From assembly GCF_003148825.1 (NCBI RefSeq), contig NZ_QGGZ01000005.1, forward strand, positions 1 to 64,000: a stretch of 64,000 bases of DNA, read 5' to 3'. Source of the DNA: Streptomyces sp. CG 926. GTDB lineage: Bacteria; Actinomycetota; Actinomycetes; Streptomycetales; Streptomycetaceae. The first letter of the stretch is position 1; every line of letters begins with the position of its first letter. Below are positions 1-8,494 of the stretch, one piece after another. Position numbers and translations under genes: made by a program. The notes beneath the pieces are model-generated. The model was not told the DNA's origin and did no database searches. It saw nothing but the letters and a program-made list of their open reading frames with translations.

Positions 1-93
1 CGCCCGGTTTACATTCCGAACCCGGAAGCTAAGCCTTTCAGCGCCGATGGTACTGCAGGGGGGACCCTGTGGGAGAGTAGGACGCCGCCGAAC
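1..93 (+). rRNA. rrf: 5S ribosomal RNA, 3' part
   Basis: The first ~93 bases match the conserved 3' three-quarters of actinobacterial 5S rRNA: the CCGAACCCGGAAG block, then GCGCCGATGGTACTGC, then the closing helix ending near GACGCCGCCGAAC. The 5' part lies before the window, so an rrn operon reads into the window on the plus strand. The exact 3' end is estimated. Confidence 0.93.
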
Positions 94-105
94 AATCATT
101 GTGGG

Positions 106-149
106 AAAGCCCCGCACCAACCCTTCACGGGTTCGGTGCGGGGCTTTTC
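106..149 (+). terminator. Terminator of the rRNA operon
   Basis: A long GC stem pairs AAAGCCCCGCACC with GGTGCGGGGCTTTT around a small loop, followed by a short T run. It lies 13 bases after the 5S end, the usual place for rrn termination. Confidence 0.85.
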
Positions 150-225
150 TGCGTTCACGGGCCGGAATCGAGGGCGTCGGAAAACGCAGGTGAGCCGGCA
201 ATGGTCCGTGGTTAGGATCCCGGAC

Positions 226-807
226 ATGAGCGATGACAGCGATGACTATGTGATCAGGGCCGTACGGGGCGACGAGTGGAAGCAGGTCAAGGAGCTGCGG
301 CTGGTGGCGCTCCGGGATCCGGCTGCGGCCGTGGCCTTCCTGGAGACCGAGGAAGGCGCCCTGGCCCAGGGCGACGAGTTCTGGCAGCAGCGTGCCGCGG
401 GGGCGGCCGAGGGGCGGGGCGCTCGGCAGTTCATCGCCGAGGCCGGCGACGGGCGGTGGGTCGGGTCGGTGACCGTGCTCATCGAGGCGCAGGGCGGTAC
501 CGACTACTTCGGTGAGGCCATCGAGCAGCAGCAGGGCCACCTGGTCGGGGTGTTCGTACGGCCCGAGCAGCGGGGAAGCGGGCTCGTGGAGAGGCTGTTC
601 GACGCCGCGCTGGAATGGGCCTGGTCGCTGGAGGAGCCGGCGACCGAGCGGGTGCGGTTGTTCGTGCACGAGGACAACCCGCGGGCGGAGAGCTTCTATC
701 GGCGGTACGGGTTCAAGGCCAGTGGTCTGCTGATACCGCTGGAGACGGGCGCCAAGGAGCGGGAGTACGTCTACACGCGGCCGACCCAGTCGGGCGCCGC
801 GATGTGA
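226..807 (+). CDS. GNAT family N-acetyltransferase
   Basis: Probable acetyl-CoA dependent N-acetyltransferase of 193 residues; the substrate is unknown. Motif A of the GNAT fold is at about residues 107-125, with the acetyl-CoA loop QRGSGL after a VGVFVRPE strand. A C-terminal motif of the form ENPRAESFYRRYGF-type (here DNPRAESFYRRYGF) follows near residue 165. The frame is open further upstream, but the ATG at 226 starts an acidic N-terminus typical of the family, and the upstream part overlaps the rRNA terminator. The stop codon overlaps the start of the next gene, so the two are probably translated together. Confidence 0.85.
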   Translation: MSDDSDDYVIRAVRGDEWKQVKELRLVALRDPAAAVAFLETEEGALAQGDEFWQQRAAGAAEGRGARQFIAEAGDGRWVGSVTVLIEAQGGTDYFGEAIEQQQGHLVGVFVRPEQRGSGLVERLFDAALEWAWSLEEPATERVRLFVHEDNPRAESFYRRYGFKASGLLIPLETGAKEREYVYTRPTQSGAAM

Positions 808-1238
808 GGACGGAAGAGGACGCTCCGGTCGAGGAGCGGTTCCTGTCGGTCGAGTGCCATGCCGATGGGACCGCTCTGACGGCTTTCGGCCAGGGGCTTC
901 CACGGCTTGCGGCGAACGAGGCGGCCGTGTTCCTCGGGTACAACTACGCCGATGTCCCGGTGGGAAGGCGGTACACGCACTGCTTCCGGCGTGCGGACGC
1001 GGAGGTCGCCGAGCAGGTGACCACCACCGTCGTCGCTGTCACCCAGCAGTTCGGACACGCCTGGGACTACATCCCTCACGGGTGGAAGACGCTGGCCGTG
1101 CTGCGGTTCGAGCCCGGGATCCCGGCGATGGTCCGGGATCTTCCGCACAGCGGGCTCTGGTTCGACCATCGCGCTTGCGTGTACATCGCGGACGCGCAGA
1201 CGTGGGGAGCCCATGTCGCCGGCGGGTCGGCGTACTAG
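804..1238 (+). CDS. Conserved hypothetical protein
   Basis: 144-residue protein starting at a GTG that overlaps the stop of the acetyltransferase gene by four bases, a sign of translational coupling. I do not recognise the family. It is soluble, with no signal peptide or membrane segment. Aromatic and His residues cluster in the middle (GHAWDYIPHGWK) and near the end (GLWFDHRACVYIAD). The stop codon overlaps the stop of the convergent gene at 1235-2938. Function unknown; the pairing with an acetyltransferase is the only clue. Confidence 0.7.
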   Translation: MRTEEDAPVEERFLSVECHADGTALTAFGQGLPRLAANEAAVFLGYNYADVPVGRRYTHCFRRADAEVAEQVTTTVVAVTQQFGHAWDYIPHGWKTLAVLRFEPGIPAMVRDLPHSGLWFDHRACVYIADAQTWGAHVAGGSAY

Positions 1239-2938
1239 GGGAGGGCGGCTTCCGGCCAGCGGGAGCGGGCCTGTTCGCGGCTGCGGCACAGGGCGAGCAG
1301 GGGGAGCGTTCCCTCGGTCAGGAGTTCCGGGAGCTGGGGGATCGGGGCCACGGCGGCCACGTCGTCCAGCACCAGGGAGAGTGGTGGGTCGAGCCGACCG
1401 TGGGATGACCGTGCGGCCATGCGGCGGCCGTGCTCGACCACGTGAGAGGCGAGTGCGGTGAGCAAGGGCATCGCACCCGGGTGGGTGCGGGGATCCTCCA
1501 GAGCTTCACCCACCAGGTAGAGGGTGCCCCCTTCGGCGACGAATGATGCCAGGGCGAGGGCATCGGCCCGGTTCGGGTTGCAGGCCTCGCGGATGTGGAT
1601 CGAGGTCAGGCAGGACAGGGCACGGGCCGTCAGGTTCTGGGCGAGCTCGCGGCGTTCGGGGTGGGCGGTGAGGGCGCTCTCCAGCTCGCCGGCCGCGCCG
1701 GGGGCGGCCTGGGGGTGGGTACGCAGGACGCGGACCGGGTCCTGGGCGCTGTTGCCCTGTGCCCAGCGGTGGAGCAGCTTGAACGGGCGGTTGTCCAGGG
1801 CGGCGGCCTGGAGCCAGCTGCGCAGGAGGGTTTCCGCGGTGTCGGCCATTGCCGCGTCCATGCGGGCCTGTGGGCGTACGGGGGCCAGCAGGGCGATGGC
1901 TCGGGCGGCGGCGGTATCGCGGTCGGCGCAGCCATCGGCGGGGTTCCAGTGCATGCGGGCCGGGGTGTCGCACAGGTGGGAGGGGTCGTAGAGGAGGACC
2001 GGGCCGAGTTTGGCGCGGGCGTCCTTGGTCTCGGCCCACAGGGTGGGGGACGAGGTCACGACGAGGGCGGCGCCTTCGATCTCGCGGATGCGGTGGGTGG
2101 CGGCGCGGAGGCGGGTGTTGGGGCCGGTGTAGGTGAGGCCGTCGGCGGTGGCGCCTTGCTGGGAGTTGGCTGCCGTCGCTGCCGTCGCTGCCGTCGCTGC
2201 CGCCGCTGCCGCCGCTGGTTGGGGGGCGTAGCCGAAGCCGTAGCGGTAGGCCTCGTCGGCGGGTGCGGCGCCGTGGCCGGGGGCGCTGCCCCCGGACCCC
2301 CGCGCCTCAAACGCCGGCGAGGCTGAAAGATCGGGGCTCCGCCCCGCGCCCCGCGCCTCAAACGCCGGCGAGGCTGGAGGGGACGGCAGGGCTGGAGGGG
2401 ACGGCAGGGCTGGAGGGGACGGCGAGGCTGAAGGGGATGGCGAGGCTGGAGGGGGCGGTGAGGTTGGGAGGGGTGACTGAGCGGGAATGGGTGACGAGGA
2501 CGGCTGGGGCGAGGGGGTCGGCTGTGTCGCGGAGGGTTGGGGGGCCGGTTCGGGGACGGTGGCTTGTTCGGCCAGGGCGCGGCGGGACTTGGTGCGGGCC
2601 ACCACGCCGATCACGAAGACCGTGAGGACGAAGAGGATCAGCAGCTGGCTGACGAACAGGCCCCAGAAGAGGCCCCAGCCCGACAGGGCCGCCGGGTCGG
2701 TGTCCGGCCAGGCGGCGGGGATGTCGTGCGGTTGCGCTATCAGGGCGCGGACGGCTTCGGGGGTGCGGGTGAAGGTGATCGTGTCGGGCCAGGAGCCTTT
2801 GGCGAAGACGGCCGCGAGGCCGGTGGCCGACCAGACGAGGACGGCGAGGCCGAGGAGGAAGGCCAGGAGGCCGACCAGCAGGCCGTCCGGGACGCCGCCG
2901 CTGCGCGCGGGGGGCTCCGTACGTCGTGCGTCGTGCAT
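1235..2938 (-). CDS. VirD4/TraG-like coupling protein lacking a P-loop
   Basis: 567 residues. Two membrane segments (about 19-45 and 89-113) are followed by a Pro/Ser/Ala-rich linker (about 125-265), then a domain resembling the C-terminal half of type IV secretion coupling proteins. That half shows VVTSSPTLWAETKDARAKLG at 293-312 and a Walker B-like strand LSLVLDDVAAVAPIP near 520. In TraG/VirD4 ATPases a P-loop comes just before the first motif. Here that place holds low-complexity sequence and no GxxGxGK motif, so ATPase activity is doubtful. The gene starts two bases after the VirB4-like gene stops and is last in the operon. Its linker carries repeat DNA at 2266-2470. It may be a structural or regulatory partner rather than a motor. 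Confidence 0.72.
   Translation of the reverse strand: MHDARRTEPPARSGGVPDGLLVGLLAFLLGLAVLVWSATGLAAVFAKGSWPDTITFTRTPEAVRALIAQPHDIPAAWPDTDPAALSGWGLFWGLFVSQLLILFVLTVFVIGVVARTKSRRALAEQATVPEPAPQPSATQPTPSPQPSSSPIPAQSPLPTSPPPPASPSPSASPSPPALPSPPALPSPPASPAFEARGAGRSPDLSASPAFEARGSGGSAPGHGAAPADEAYRYGFGYAPQPAAAAAAATAATAATAANSQQGATADGLTYTGPNTRLRAATHRIREIEGAALVVTSSPTLWAETKDARAKLGPVLLYDPSHLCDTPARMHWNPADGCADRDTAAARAIALLAPVRPQARMDAAMADTAETLLRSWLQAAALDNRPFKLLHRWAQGNSAQDPVRVLRTHPQAAPGAAGELESALTAHPERRELAQNLTARALSCLTSIHIREACNPNRADALALASFVAEGGTLYLVGEALEDPRTHPGAMPLLTALASHVVEHGRRMAARSSHGRLDPPLSLVLDDVAAVAPIPQLPELLTEGTLPLLALCRSREQARSRWPEAALP
2266..2378. repeat. Two dispersed GC-rich repeat units inside a gene
   Basis: Two adjacent copies (about 2266-2324 and 2331-2378) of a unit whose core GCGCCTCAAACGCCGGCG also occurs in the intergenic repeats at 10071, 18550 and 28850. 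Here the units lie within the coupling protein gene and are translated in frame into the repeated peptide SPAFEARG. The first unit keeps the short hairpin GGGGGCGCTGCCCCC. Confidence 0.8.
2371..2470. repeat. 18-bp tandem repeat, about six units
   Basis: Units starting near 2373, 2391, 2409, 2427, 2445 and 2463 follow the pattern GCTGGAGGGGACGGCAGG with drift in the later copies. They encode a six-residue Pro/Ser repeat in the linker of the coupling protein, so length changes would keep the reading frame. Confidence 0.75.
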
Positions 2939-2940
2939 GG

Positions 2941-4356
2941 TCAGGCCACCGTGGTCGCGGAACCGGGGCCGCCGCGGCGGCGTTCGATGGACAGGGCCCG
3001 TTCCTCCGCCTCCAGTTCGGCGGCGAGCATGTCGGCGGGGAGGCGGGTGGGGGTGGAGGACTCGGTCATGGCGCGGTCGGTGAAGACGAGGGGGCGTTCG
3101 GCTTCGGTGATCAGGTGTTTGACCACCTGGACGTTGCCGTTGACGTCCCAGACCGCGATGCCCGGGGTGAGGGTCGGGATGATTTCGACGGCCCAGCGGG
3201 GCAGGCCCAGGACCCGGCCCGTGGCTCTGGCTTCGTCCGCCTTCTGGGCGTAGATCGTTCGGGTCGAGGCCATCTTGAGGATGGCCGCGGCCTCGCGTGC
3301 GGCCGCGCCGTCGACGACGTCCGAGAGGTGGTGGACGACGGCGACGAAGGACAGGCCCAGGCGCCGGCCGAACTTCAGCAGGCGCTGGAACAGCTGGGCC
3401 ACGAAGGGGCTGTTGATGATGTGCCAGGCCTCCTCGACGAGGAAGATGCGCTTCTTCCGGTCGGGGCGGATCCAGGTGTGCTCCAGCCAGACGCCGACGA
3501 TCGCCATGAGGATCGGCATCGCGATGGAGTTGCGGTCGATGTGGGAGAGGTCGAAGACGATCAGCGGGGCGTCGAGGTCGATGCCGACGGTGGTGGGGCC
3601 GTCGAACATGCCGCGCAGGTCACCGTCGACGAGGCGGTCGATGACGAGCGCGACGTCGAGGCCCCAGGCCCGGACATCGTCTATGTCGACGTTCATCGCG
3701 AGGGCGGATTCGGGCTCGGGGTGGCGCAGTTGTTCCACGATGTCGGTGAGCACGGGCTGGCGCGTGGTGATGGTTTCCACGACGTAGGCGTGCGCGACCT
3801 TGAGGGCGAAGCCGGAGCGTTCGTCCAGGCCGTGGCCCATGGCCACCTCGATGATGGTCCGGAGCAGCGCGAGCTGACCGGTCGCGGTGATGGCCGGGTC
3901 GAGGGGGTTGAGGCGGATCCCGTCGTCGTTGGCGGCGATGGGGTCCAGGCGGATGGGGGTTATCCCCAGCTGCTGGGCGATCAGGTTCCACTCGCCGACG
4001 CCGTCCTCGCCCTGGGCGTCGAGGACGACGACCTGGCGGTCCTTGAAGCGGAGCTGGCGTAGGACGTAGGTCTTCTCCAGGGCGGACTTGCCGTTTCCGG
4101 ATTCGCCGAGGACCAGCCAGTGGGGGGCCGGGAGCTGTTGTCCGTAGAGCTGGAAGGGGTCGTAGATGTAGCCCTTGCCGCTGTAGACCTCGCGGCCGAT
4201 GATGACGCCGGAGTCGCCGAGTCCGGGGGCGGCGGTGGGCAGGTAGACGGCTTGCGCCTGCCCGGTGGAGGTGCGGACGGGCAGGCGCGTGGTTTCGACT
4301 TTGCCGAAGAGGAAGCTGGTGAAGGCGTCCGTCAGGGCGGACATGGGATCTCGCAT
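2941..4356 (-). CDS. VirB4/TraC-like conjugation ATPase
   Basis: 471-residue cytoplasmic ATPase. Walker A GESGNGKSA lies at about 84-92 and Walker B IFLVEEAW at 304-311. An LKFGRRLGLSF block and a DAQGEDGVGEW segment are as in VirB4-type proteins that drive type IV secretion and conjugation. This protein is only the C-terminal ATPase half of a VirB4. The N-terminal part appears to be a separate protein, the upstream SCO6880-type gene, a split seen in actinobacterial systems. Possible starts are GTG 4365, ATG 4356 and ATG 4344. A GGAGGG at 4368-4373 is too close to 4365, so 4356 is preferred. Operon partner of the flanking genes. Confidence 0.88.
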   Translation of the reverse strand: MRDPMSALTDAFTSFLFGKVETTRLPVRTSTGQAQAVYLPTAAPGLGDSGVIIGREVYSGKGYIYDPFQLYGQQLPAPHWLVLGESGNGKSALEKTYVLRQLRFKDRQVVVLDAQGEDGVGEWNLIAQQLGITPIRLDPIAANDDGIRLNPLDPAITATGQLALLRTIIEVAMGHGLDERSGFALKVAHAYVVETITTRQPVLTDIVEQLRHPEPESALAMNVDIDDVRAWGLDVALVIDRLVDGDLRGMFDGPTTVGIDLDAPLIVFDLSHIDRNSIAMPILMAIVGVWLEHTWIRPDRKKRIFLVEEAWHIINSPFVAQLFQRLLKFGRRLGLSFVAVVHHLSDVVDGAAAREAAAILKMASTRTIYAQKADEARATGRVLGLPRWAVEIIPTLTPGIAVWDVNGNVQVVKHLITEAERPLVFTDRAMTESSTPTRLPADMLAAELEAEERALSIERRRGGPGSATTVA

Positions 4357-4375
4357 GGGCGGCACTTCCCTCCAG

Positions 4376-5938
4376 CTAGCGTCGGATGCCGGTGGCGAAC
4401 GGCAAGGTGTTGACGAAGGCGCGGTGGTGCTCGCGGTCGCACCATTCCAGCTTCAGGTAGGACTTGCCGGCGGAGGCGCGGATCGTCCGCTTGTCGCGGG
4501 CGAGGGCCTCCGGCGAACGCGAGGACACCGTGATGTACCCGACGAGGTTGACTCCTGCCGCACCGCTGGCGAGATCTTCACCTCTTTGGTCGAGTCGGCC
4601 GTGGGCGGCGATGTCGCGGGGGTCGACGGTGCGGTTCATCTTGGCGGCGCGGGAGGCGTCGGCCTCGTCGTTGGTCTTCTCGGTGAGCATGCGCTCGATG
4701 GCGATCTCGGTGGGCTCCAGGTCCATGGTGACGGCGACGGTACGGATCACGTCGGGGGTGTGGACGAGGAGCGGGGCGAGGAAGTTGACGCCCACGGGCG
4801 TCATCGGCCATTCCTTGACCCAGGCGGTGGCGTGGCACCAGGGGGCGCGGGTGGAGGATTCGCGGGTCTTGGCCTGGAGGAAGGTGGGCTCCACGGCGTC
4901 GAGCTCGGCGGGCCAGGCGTTGCGCTTGGTCATGGCCTGGATGTGGTCGATGGGGTGGTCCGGGTCGTACATGGAGTGCACGAGGGAGGAGAGGCGGCCC
5001 TGGCCGAGGGGTTGGCGGACGCGGATGTCGGCCTCGGCGAGGCGGGCGCAGATGTCGGTGAGTTCGCGGGCCATGACGATGGCGAGGCCGGCGTCGCGGT
5101 CGAGCTTGCGGCCCTTGTGGGGGGTGCCGGCGCGGGCGATGGCGTTGGCCTCGGCGGCGAGGTCGCGCGTGTAGTGCATGCAGGCGACGAGGTACGCGCG
5201 GTGCTGCTCGGAGGAGGTGGACACCATCGACTGGAGCTGGTCGTAGGAGTCGCGGAGCCAGCCGGGGGCCTGGGTGTCGCCGCGTTGGGCGACGTCCTTG
5301 GCGTGTGCGTCGGGGTCGGCGGGGAGGGTGCGGGCGAGCATCTGGAGGCGGGTGACGAAGCCGTCGCCGTTGGCCACGTGCTTGAGGAGGGTGCCGAAGC
5401 GGTCGACGAGGGCCTCTTGGTCCTCGCTGTCGCGTAGGCCGACGCCGGGGCCCTCGATCTCGATGGCGGCGGTGACGGTGCGGCGGTCGGCGTGCAGGAG
5501 GACGGCGATCTCGTCGGGGCCGAAGGGGGCGGCGAGCCAGTTGATGCGGCCGATGCCGGGGGGCGGGCCGACCTCGACCTCGCGGCCGTCGGCGCCGCGG
5601 ATGCCGGCTTCCATGGCGCCCGAGCGGTAGGTCGTACCGCGGCGCAGGGTGCGCTTGTAGCTGCGGCTGATCTCGAACCAGCGGTAGAAGGTGCGGCCCT
5701 TGTACGGGACGTACACGGCGGCGAGCGCGATCATGGGGAAGCCCGCGAGGCTGACGATGCGCAGGGTGAGGTCGGGGACGAGCAGTCCGCTCATCATGCC
5801 GAAGAACGCCCCGGCGATGATCAGGGCGATCTCGCCGGTCTCGCGGTTCTTGCCGACGATCGCGTTCGGCCGGGCGCGGCCGATGAGATACGTGCGGCGG
5901 GGCGCGACCGGGTGCAGCTGGTGGGACTGGGTCGTCAA
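4376..5938 (-). CDS. SCO6880-type T4SS-associated membrane protein
   Basis: 520 residues. A short basic N-terminus (GRARPNAIVGKN) precedes two close membrane segments (about 37-55 and 60-78). A large soluble domain of the kind called the SCO6880 family follows, which corresponds to VirB3 plus the N-terminal part of VirB4 in actinobacterial conjugation systems. It contains no P-loop, so it probably anchors the downstream VirB4-like ATPase at the membrane. It starts with TTG, overlapping the TGA of the upstream VirB6-like gene by four bases, and ends 20 bases before the ATPase start. The tight packing supports one operon. Confidence 0.85.
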   Translation of the reverse strand: MTTQSHQLHPVAPRRTYLIGRARPNAIVGKNRETGEIALIIAGAFFGMMSGLLVPDLTLRIVSLAGFPMIALAAVYVPYKGRTFYRWFEISRSYKRTLRRGTTYRSGAMEAGIRGADGREVEVGPPPGIGRINWLAAPFGPDEIAVLLHADRRTVTAAIEIEGPGVGLRDSEDQEALVDRFGTLLKHVANGDGFVTRLQMLARTLPADPDAHAKDVAQRGDTQAPGWLRDSYDQLQSMVSTSSEQHRAYLVACMHYTRDLAAEANAIARAGTPHKGRKLDRDAGLAIVMARELTDICARLAEADIRVRQPLGQGRLSSLVHSMYDPDHPIDHIQAMTKRNAWPAELDAVEPTFLQAKTRESSTRAPWCHATAWVKEWPMTPVGVNFLAPLLVHTPDVIRTVAVTMDLEPTEIAIERMLTEKTNDEADASRAAKMNRTVDPRDIAAHGRLDQRGEDLASGAAGVNLVGYITVSSRSPEALARDKRTIRASAGKSYLKLEWCDREHHRAFVNTLPFATGIRR

Positions 5939-7248
5939 CGCCCGTCACCTCCTGTGTTCCTCGTGCTCGAGCTCGTGCGGGGCGGGGGTGCGGCGGAGGG
6001 GACAGATCCGCCGCCGGCGCCGCCGCCGGAGGTGGGTCGGCTGCTGTGGGCGGCCACGCCTCCGGAGATGGGGTTGGCGGGGCGGGGCGCGTTGTTGCCG
6101 CCGCTGCCGCCGTCGCCGCGGTGGGCGCCGCGGCTGCTGTGGGTTTTGATGCCCTGCGAGACGAGGGAGGCCGGGGAGCTGATGACGGCGGCCGCCTGGG
6201 CGCCGTCGGTGGCCTTGCTGCGGTTGGAGTGGGCGGAGGCGATCTCGTCGCCGAAGCCGGGGACGAAGCGGTAGATCATCGCGGAGGCGAAGATCGCCAG
6301 GAGGATGATGGCGAGGCCGGTGACGACGGCGGAGAAGGCGTTGGGGCCCTTTTCTCCGGTCAGGGCGCCGGCGAGGCCGAGGACGATGACGATGACCGGC
6401 TTCACGAGGATGACGGCGATCATGATGCCGGCCCAGCGGCGGACGTGGCCCCAGAGGTTGCGGTCGACGAGCCCGGAGTAGACGACGACGCCGAGGAGGG
6501 CGCCGACGTAGAGGAGGGCGGCCCGGATGAACAGCTCCAGGTAGAGCACGCCGGCGGCGAGGACGGTGACGAGCGCGACGACGATCAGCATGATCGGGCC
6601 GCCGCCGATGTCGTCGCCCTTCTTGAGGGCTTCGGAGAAGGAGCCGAAGAAGACGTCGGTCTGGCCGCCGGTGGCGGAGGCGATGACCTCGGTGACGCCG
6701 TCGGTGGCGGAGACGACGGTGTAGAGGACGAGGGGGGTGAAGGCGGAGGCGAGGACGGTGAGCCAGAGGAAGCCGATGGCTTCGGACATGGCGGTGGTGA
6801 GGGGGACGCCGCGGACGGCTCGCTTGGCTACGGCGAAGAGCCAGAGGACGAGGGTGAGGATGGTGGAGGCGGCGAAGACGACGGAGTACTGCTTGAGGAA
6901 GGCGGGGTTGGTGAAGTCGACCTCGGCCGAGCCCTTTACCGCTTCGCTGAGCTTGCTGACGATCCAGGAGGCGGCGTCGGCGCAGCCGCGGGCGAGGGAG
7001 GCGAGGGGGTTGAGGGCGTCGGCCGGGTCGGTGGGGGCGAGACCGGGTGCCCCGCCGGTGGCTCCGCCGTTGCCGCGCTCGCAGTATTCCTTGGCCGGGC
7101 CCCGGATCAGGTCGCACGGGTTGTTCGAGGCCGAGGGAGTCGGTGTTGGCGTGGGCGCGGCCACTGCTCGCGTGGCCATGAGGACAATGGTCGCCTGGAC
7201 GGCGGCGAGGACGGCCGCGAAGGACAGGCTGCGACGGCTAGCGTGCAT
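5935..7248 (-). CDS. VirB6/TrbL-like polytopic membrane protein
   Basis: 437 residues. A cleavable-looking signal or first membrane segment (about 8-32) is followed by a short Cys-containing extracytoplasmic part (CDLIRGPAKEYC). Five to six strongly hydrophobic segments between about 120 and 340 come next, then a Gly/Ser/Ala-rich tail of about 90 residues. This is the layout of VirB6/TrbL inner-membrane channel proteins. The start at ATG 7248 overlaps the end of the VirB8-like gene by 11 bases; a longer open frame upstream lies inside that gene and is not used. The function as a translocation channel is inferred from topology and operon context. Confidence 0.82.
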   Translation of the reverse strand: MHASRRSLSFAAVLAAVQATIVLMATRAVAAPTPTPTPSASNNPCDLIRGPAKEYCERGNGGATGGAPGLAPTDPADALNPLASLARGCADAASWIVSKLSEAVKGSAEVDFTNPAFLKQYSVVFAASTILTLVLWLFAVAKRAVRGVPLTTAMSEAIGFLWLTVLASAFTPLVLYTVVSATDGVTEVIASATGGQTDVFFGSFSEALKKGDDIGGGPIMLIVVALVTVLAAGVLYLELFIRAALLYVGALLGVVVYSGLVDRNLWGHVRRWAGIMIAVILVKPVIVIVLGLAGALTGEKGPNAFSAVVTGLAIILLAIFASAMIYRFVPGFGDEIASAHSNRSKATDGAQAAAVISSPASLVSQGIKTHSSRGAHRGDGGSGGNNAPRPANPISGGVAAHSSRPTSGGGAGGGSVPSAAPPPRTSSSTRNTGGDGR

Positions 7249-8074
7249 AGGTGAGTCCCCCGAACTGCGATACAGCAGCGGCCATCTCCTCGGCGGTGGC
7301 GGCGCGCTGGTCCTGGCCCACGGGAGCTGGACCGTCCTTCTGCGAGAAGTCGGCGATGCGCCAGTCGCCGTTGATCCAGCGCAGCTCAAAGGTGTTCGTG
7401 TACCAGCTCTCGGTGACCGGGTTCTTCGAGCCCTCGCCTGCGAGGCCGAAGAGGGTCGAGTGCCAGACCGAGACGGATGCGGCGTCCGCGCTGTACTTCT
7501 CGACTTTGGTCCCCACCGGATTGGTCCGGGAGATGAAGGTCAGCCCCTTCGGGGACTTCCCGGCGGCGTCGAGGCCGATGCGTGCCAGGAACTCGGCGTC
7601 GGTGTAGACACGGTCCAGGTCGGACTGTCGCGCAGCGGCGACGTCCGGAACGTACACGGCCTGGACGATGGCTCCTCTTCGAGCTGTGCTGAACATGCCG
7701 TCGGAGCCGAGTGCCACCGCGAAGTTGGCGGCCGCCGATTGGGCGCCCTGTTCGTCGTGGGCGTAGCCCTTGGGGATGCCTGCGGTTTTGTCCGTCACCG
7801 GGTTCGTGCCCGTGGCTGCCGTGGAGGAGTCCGTCGGGGGTTTGTCCGAGGCGGGGTCCGACGGGGTGTCCGGGGCCGAGTTGGCGAAGGCGATGGCGGC
7901 GATCAGGAGGACCACTACGCCGACCACGGTGATGAGGCTGCGGGAGGCGCGGGGGGTGCGGCGGGTGGGGCCGTACGGGTCGGCCGGGGAGTCCGGGAGG
8001 CGGGTGCGGGTCTGGCCGGTGCCGCCGACCTCGCCGTAGCCGCCGGCGCCGCCGTACTGGTCGTCGTTGCTCAT
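7238..8074 (-). CDS. VirB8/TcpC-like single-pass membrane protein
   Basis: 278 residues. A Gly/Pro-rich cytoplasmic N-terminus leads into one membrane segment (about 47-66). A Thr/Pro linker and an extracytoplasmic domain of about 180 residues with NTF2-like features follow (ending ELRWINGDWRIADFSQKDGP). VirB8 and TcpC proteins are bitopic with an extracytoplasmic NTF2-like domain and form part of the conjugation channel. Assignment rests on topology, the W-x-I-x-D-W-like end motif and position between the VirB2- and VirB6-like genes. Confidence 0.78.
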   Translation of the reverse strand: MSNDDQYGGAGGYGEVGGTGQTRTRLPDSPADPYGPTRRTPRASRSLITVVGVVVLLIAAIAFANSAPDTPSDPASDKPPTDSSTAATGTNPVTDKTAGIPKGYAHDEQGAQSAAANFAVALGSDGMFSTARRGAIVQAVYVPDVAAARQSDLDRVYTDAEFLARIGLDAAGKSPKGLTFISRTNPVGTKVEKYSADAASVSVWHSTLFGLAGEGSKNPVTESWYTNTFELRWINGDWRIADFSQKDGPAPVGQDQRAATAEEMAAAVSQFGGLTYAR

Positions 8075-8176
8075 TCCGTGTCCGCCCCCTCCGCGTCGTA
8101 CGACGGTAGCGCTGGTTCCCGCGTGGATGTGGTGTCGTGATGCGTCATCAGCTACGGGGCCCGGCGCGTGACCCGG

Positions 8177-8494
8177 CTAGACGGCCATCCCGTAGACGAT
8201 CGTGAACAGCGTCCCGAGGGAGCCGATGATGAAGACTCCGGTCAGGCCGGCCACGATCAGGCCCTTGCCCTGTTCGGCGCTGAAGGTGTCGCGCAGGGCG
8301 GTCGCGCCGATGCGCTGTTTGGCCGCCCCCCAGATGGCGATGCCCAGGCAGAGCAGGATCGCGACGGCCATGACCACCTCGATCATGACCTTCGCTTCGT
8401 TGCCGAGACTGCCGAAAGGCCCCCAGTTCGGGGCGATTCCGCCGATGATGGTGGTGATGTCGCCCTTTTCGGCTGCCAGGATCATGTAACTCAC
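8177..8494 (-). CDS. Small VirB2/TrbC-like membrane protein
   Basis: 105 residues with two hydrophobic helices (about 35-58 and 78-105) separated by a basic/polar loop containing KQRIGATALRDTFSAEQGKG. The hairpin topology and first place in the secretion-like operon fit a VirB2/TrbC pilin-like or channel component, but the sequence has no signal cleavage site typical of pilins. The start could be GTG 8494 or ATG 8485; neither has a clear ribosome binding site. A gap of 102 bases separates it from the VirB8-like gene. Confidence 0.75.
   Translation of the reverse strand: MSYMILAAEKGDITTIIGGIAPNWGPFGSLGNEAKVMIEVVMAVAILLCLGIAIWGAAKQRIGATALRDTFSAEQGKGLIVAGLTGVFIIGSLGTLFTIVYGMAV

Noticed and set aside
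2926..4062. Long plus-strand frame opposite the VirB4-like gene
   Set aside because: It mirrors a well-supported ATPase gene and translates to an acidic Gly/Val/Asp-rich product typical of shadow frames.
1235..8494. Secretion-like operon as an integrative conjugative element
   Set aside because: No integrase, relaxase, excisionase or flanking att repeats are seen within 64 kb, and GC and codon use match the neighbours.
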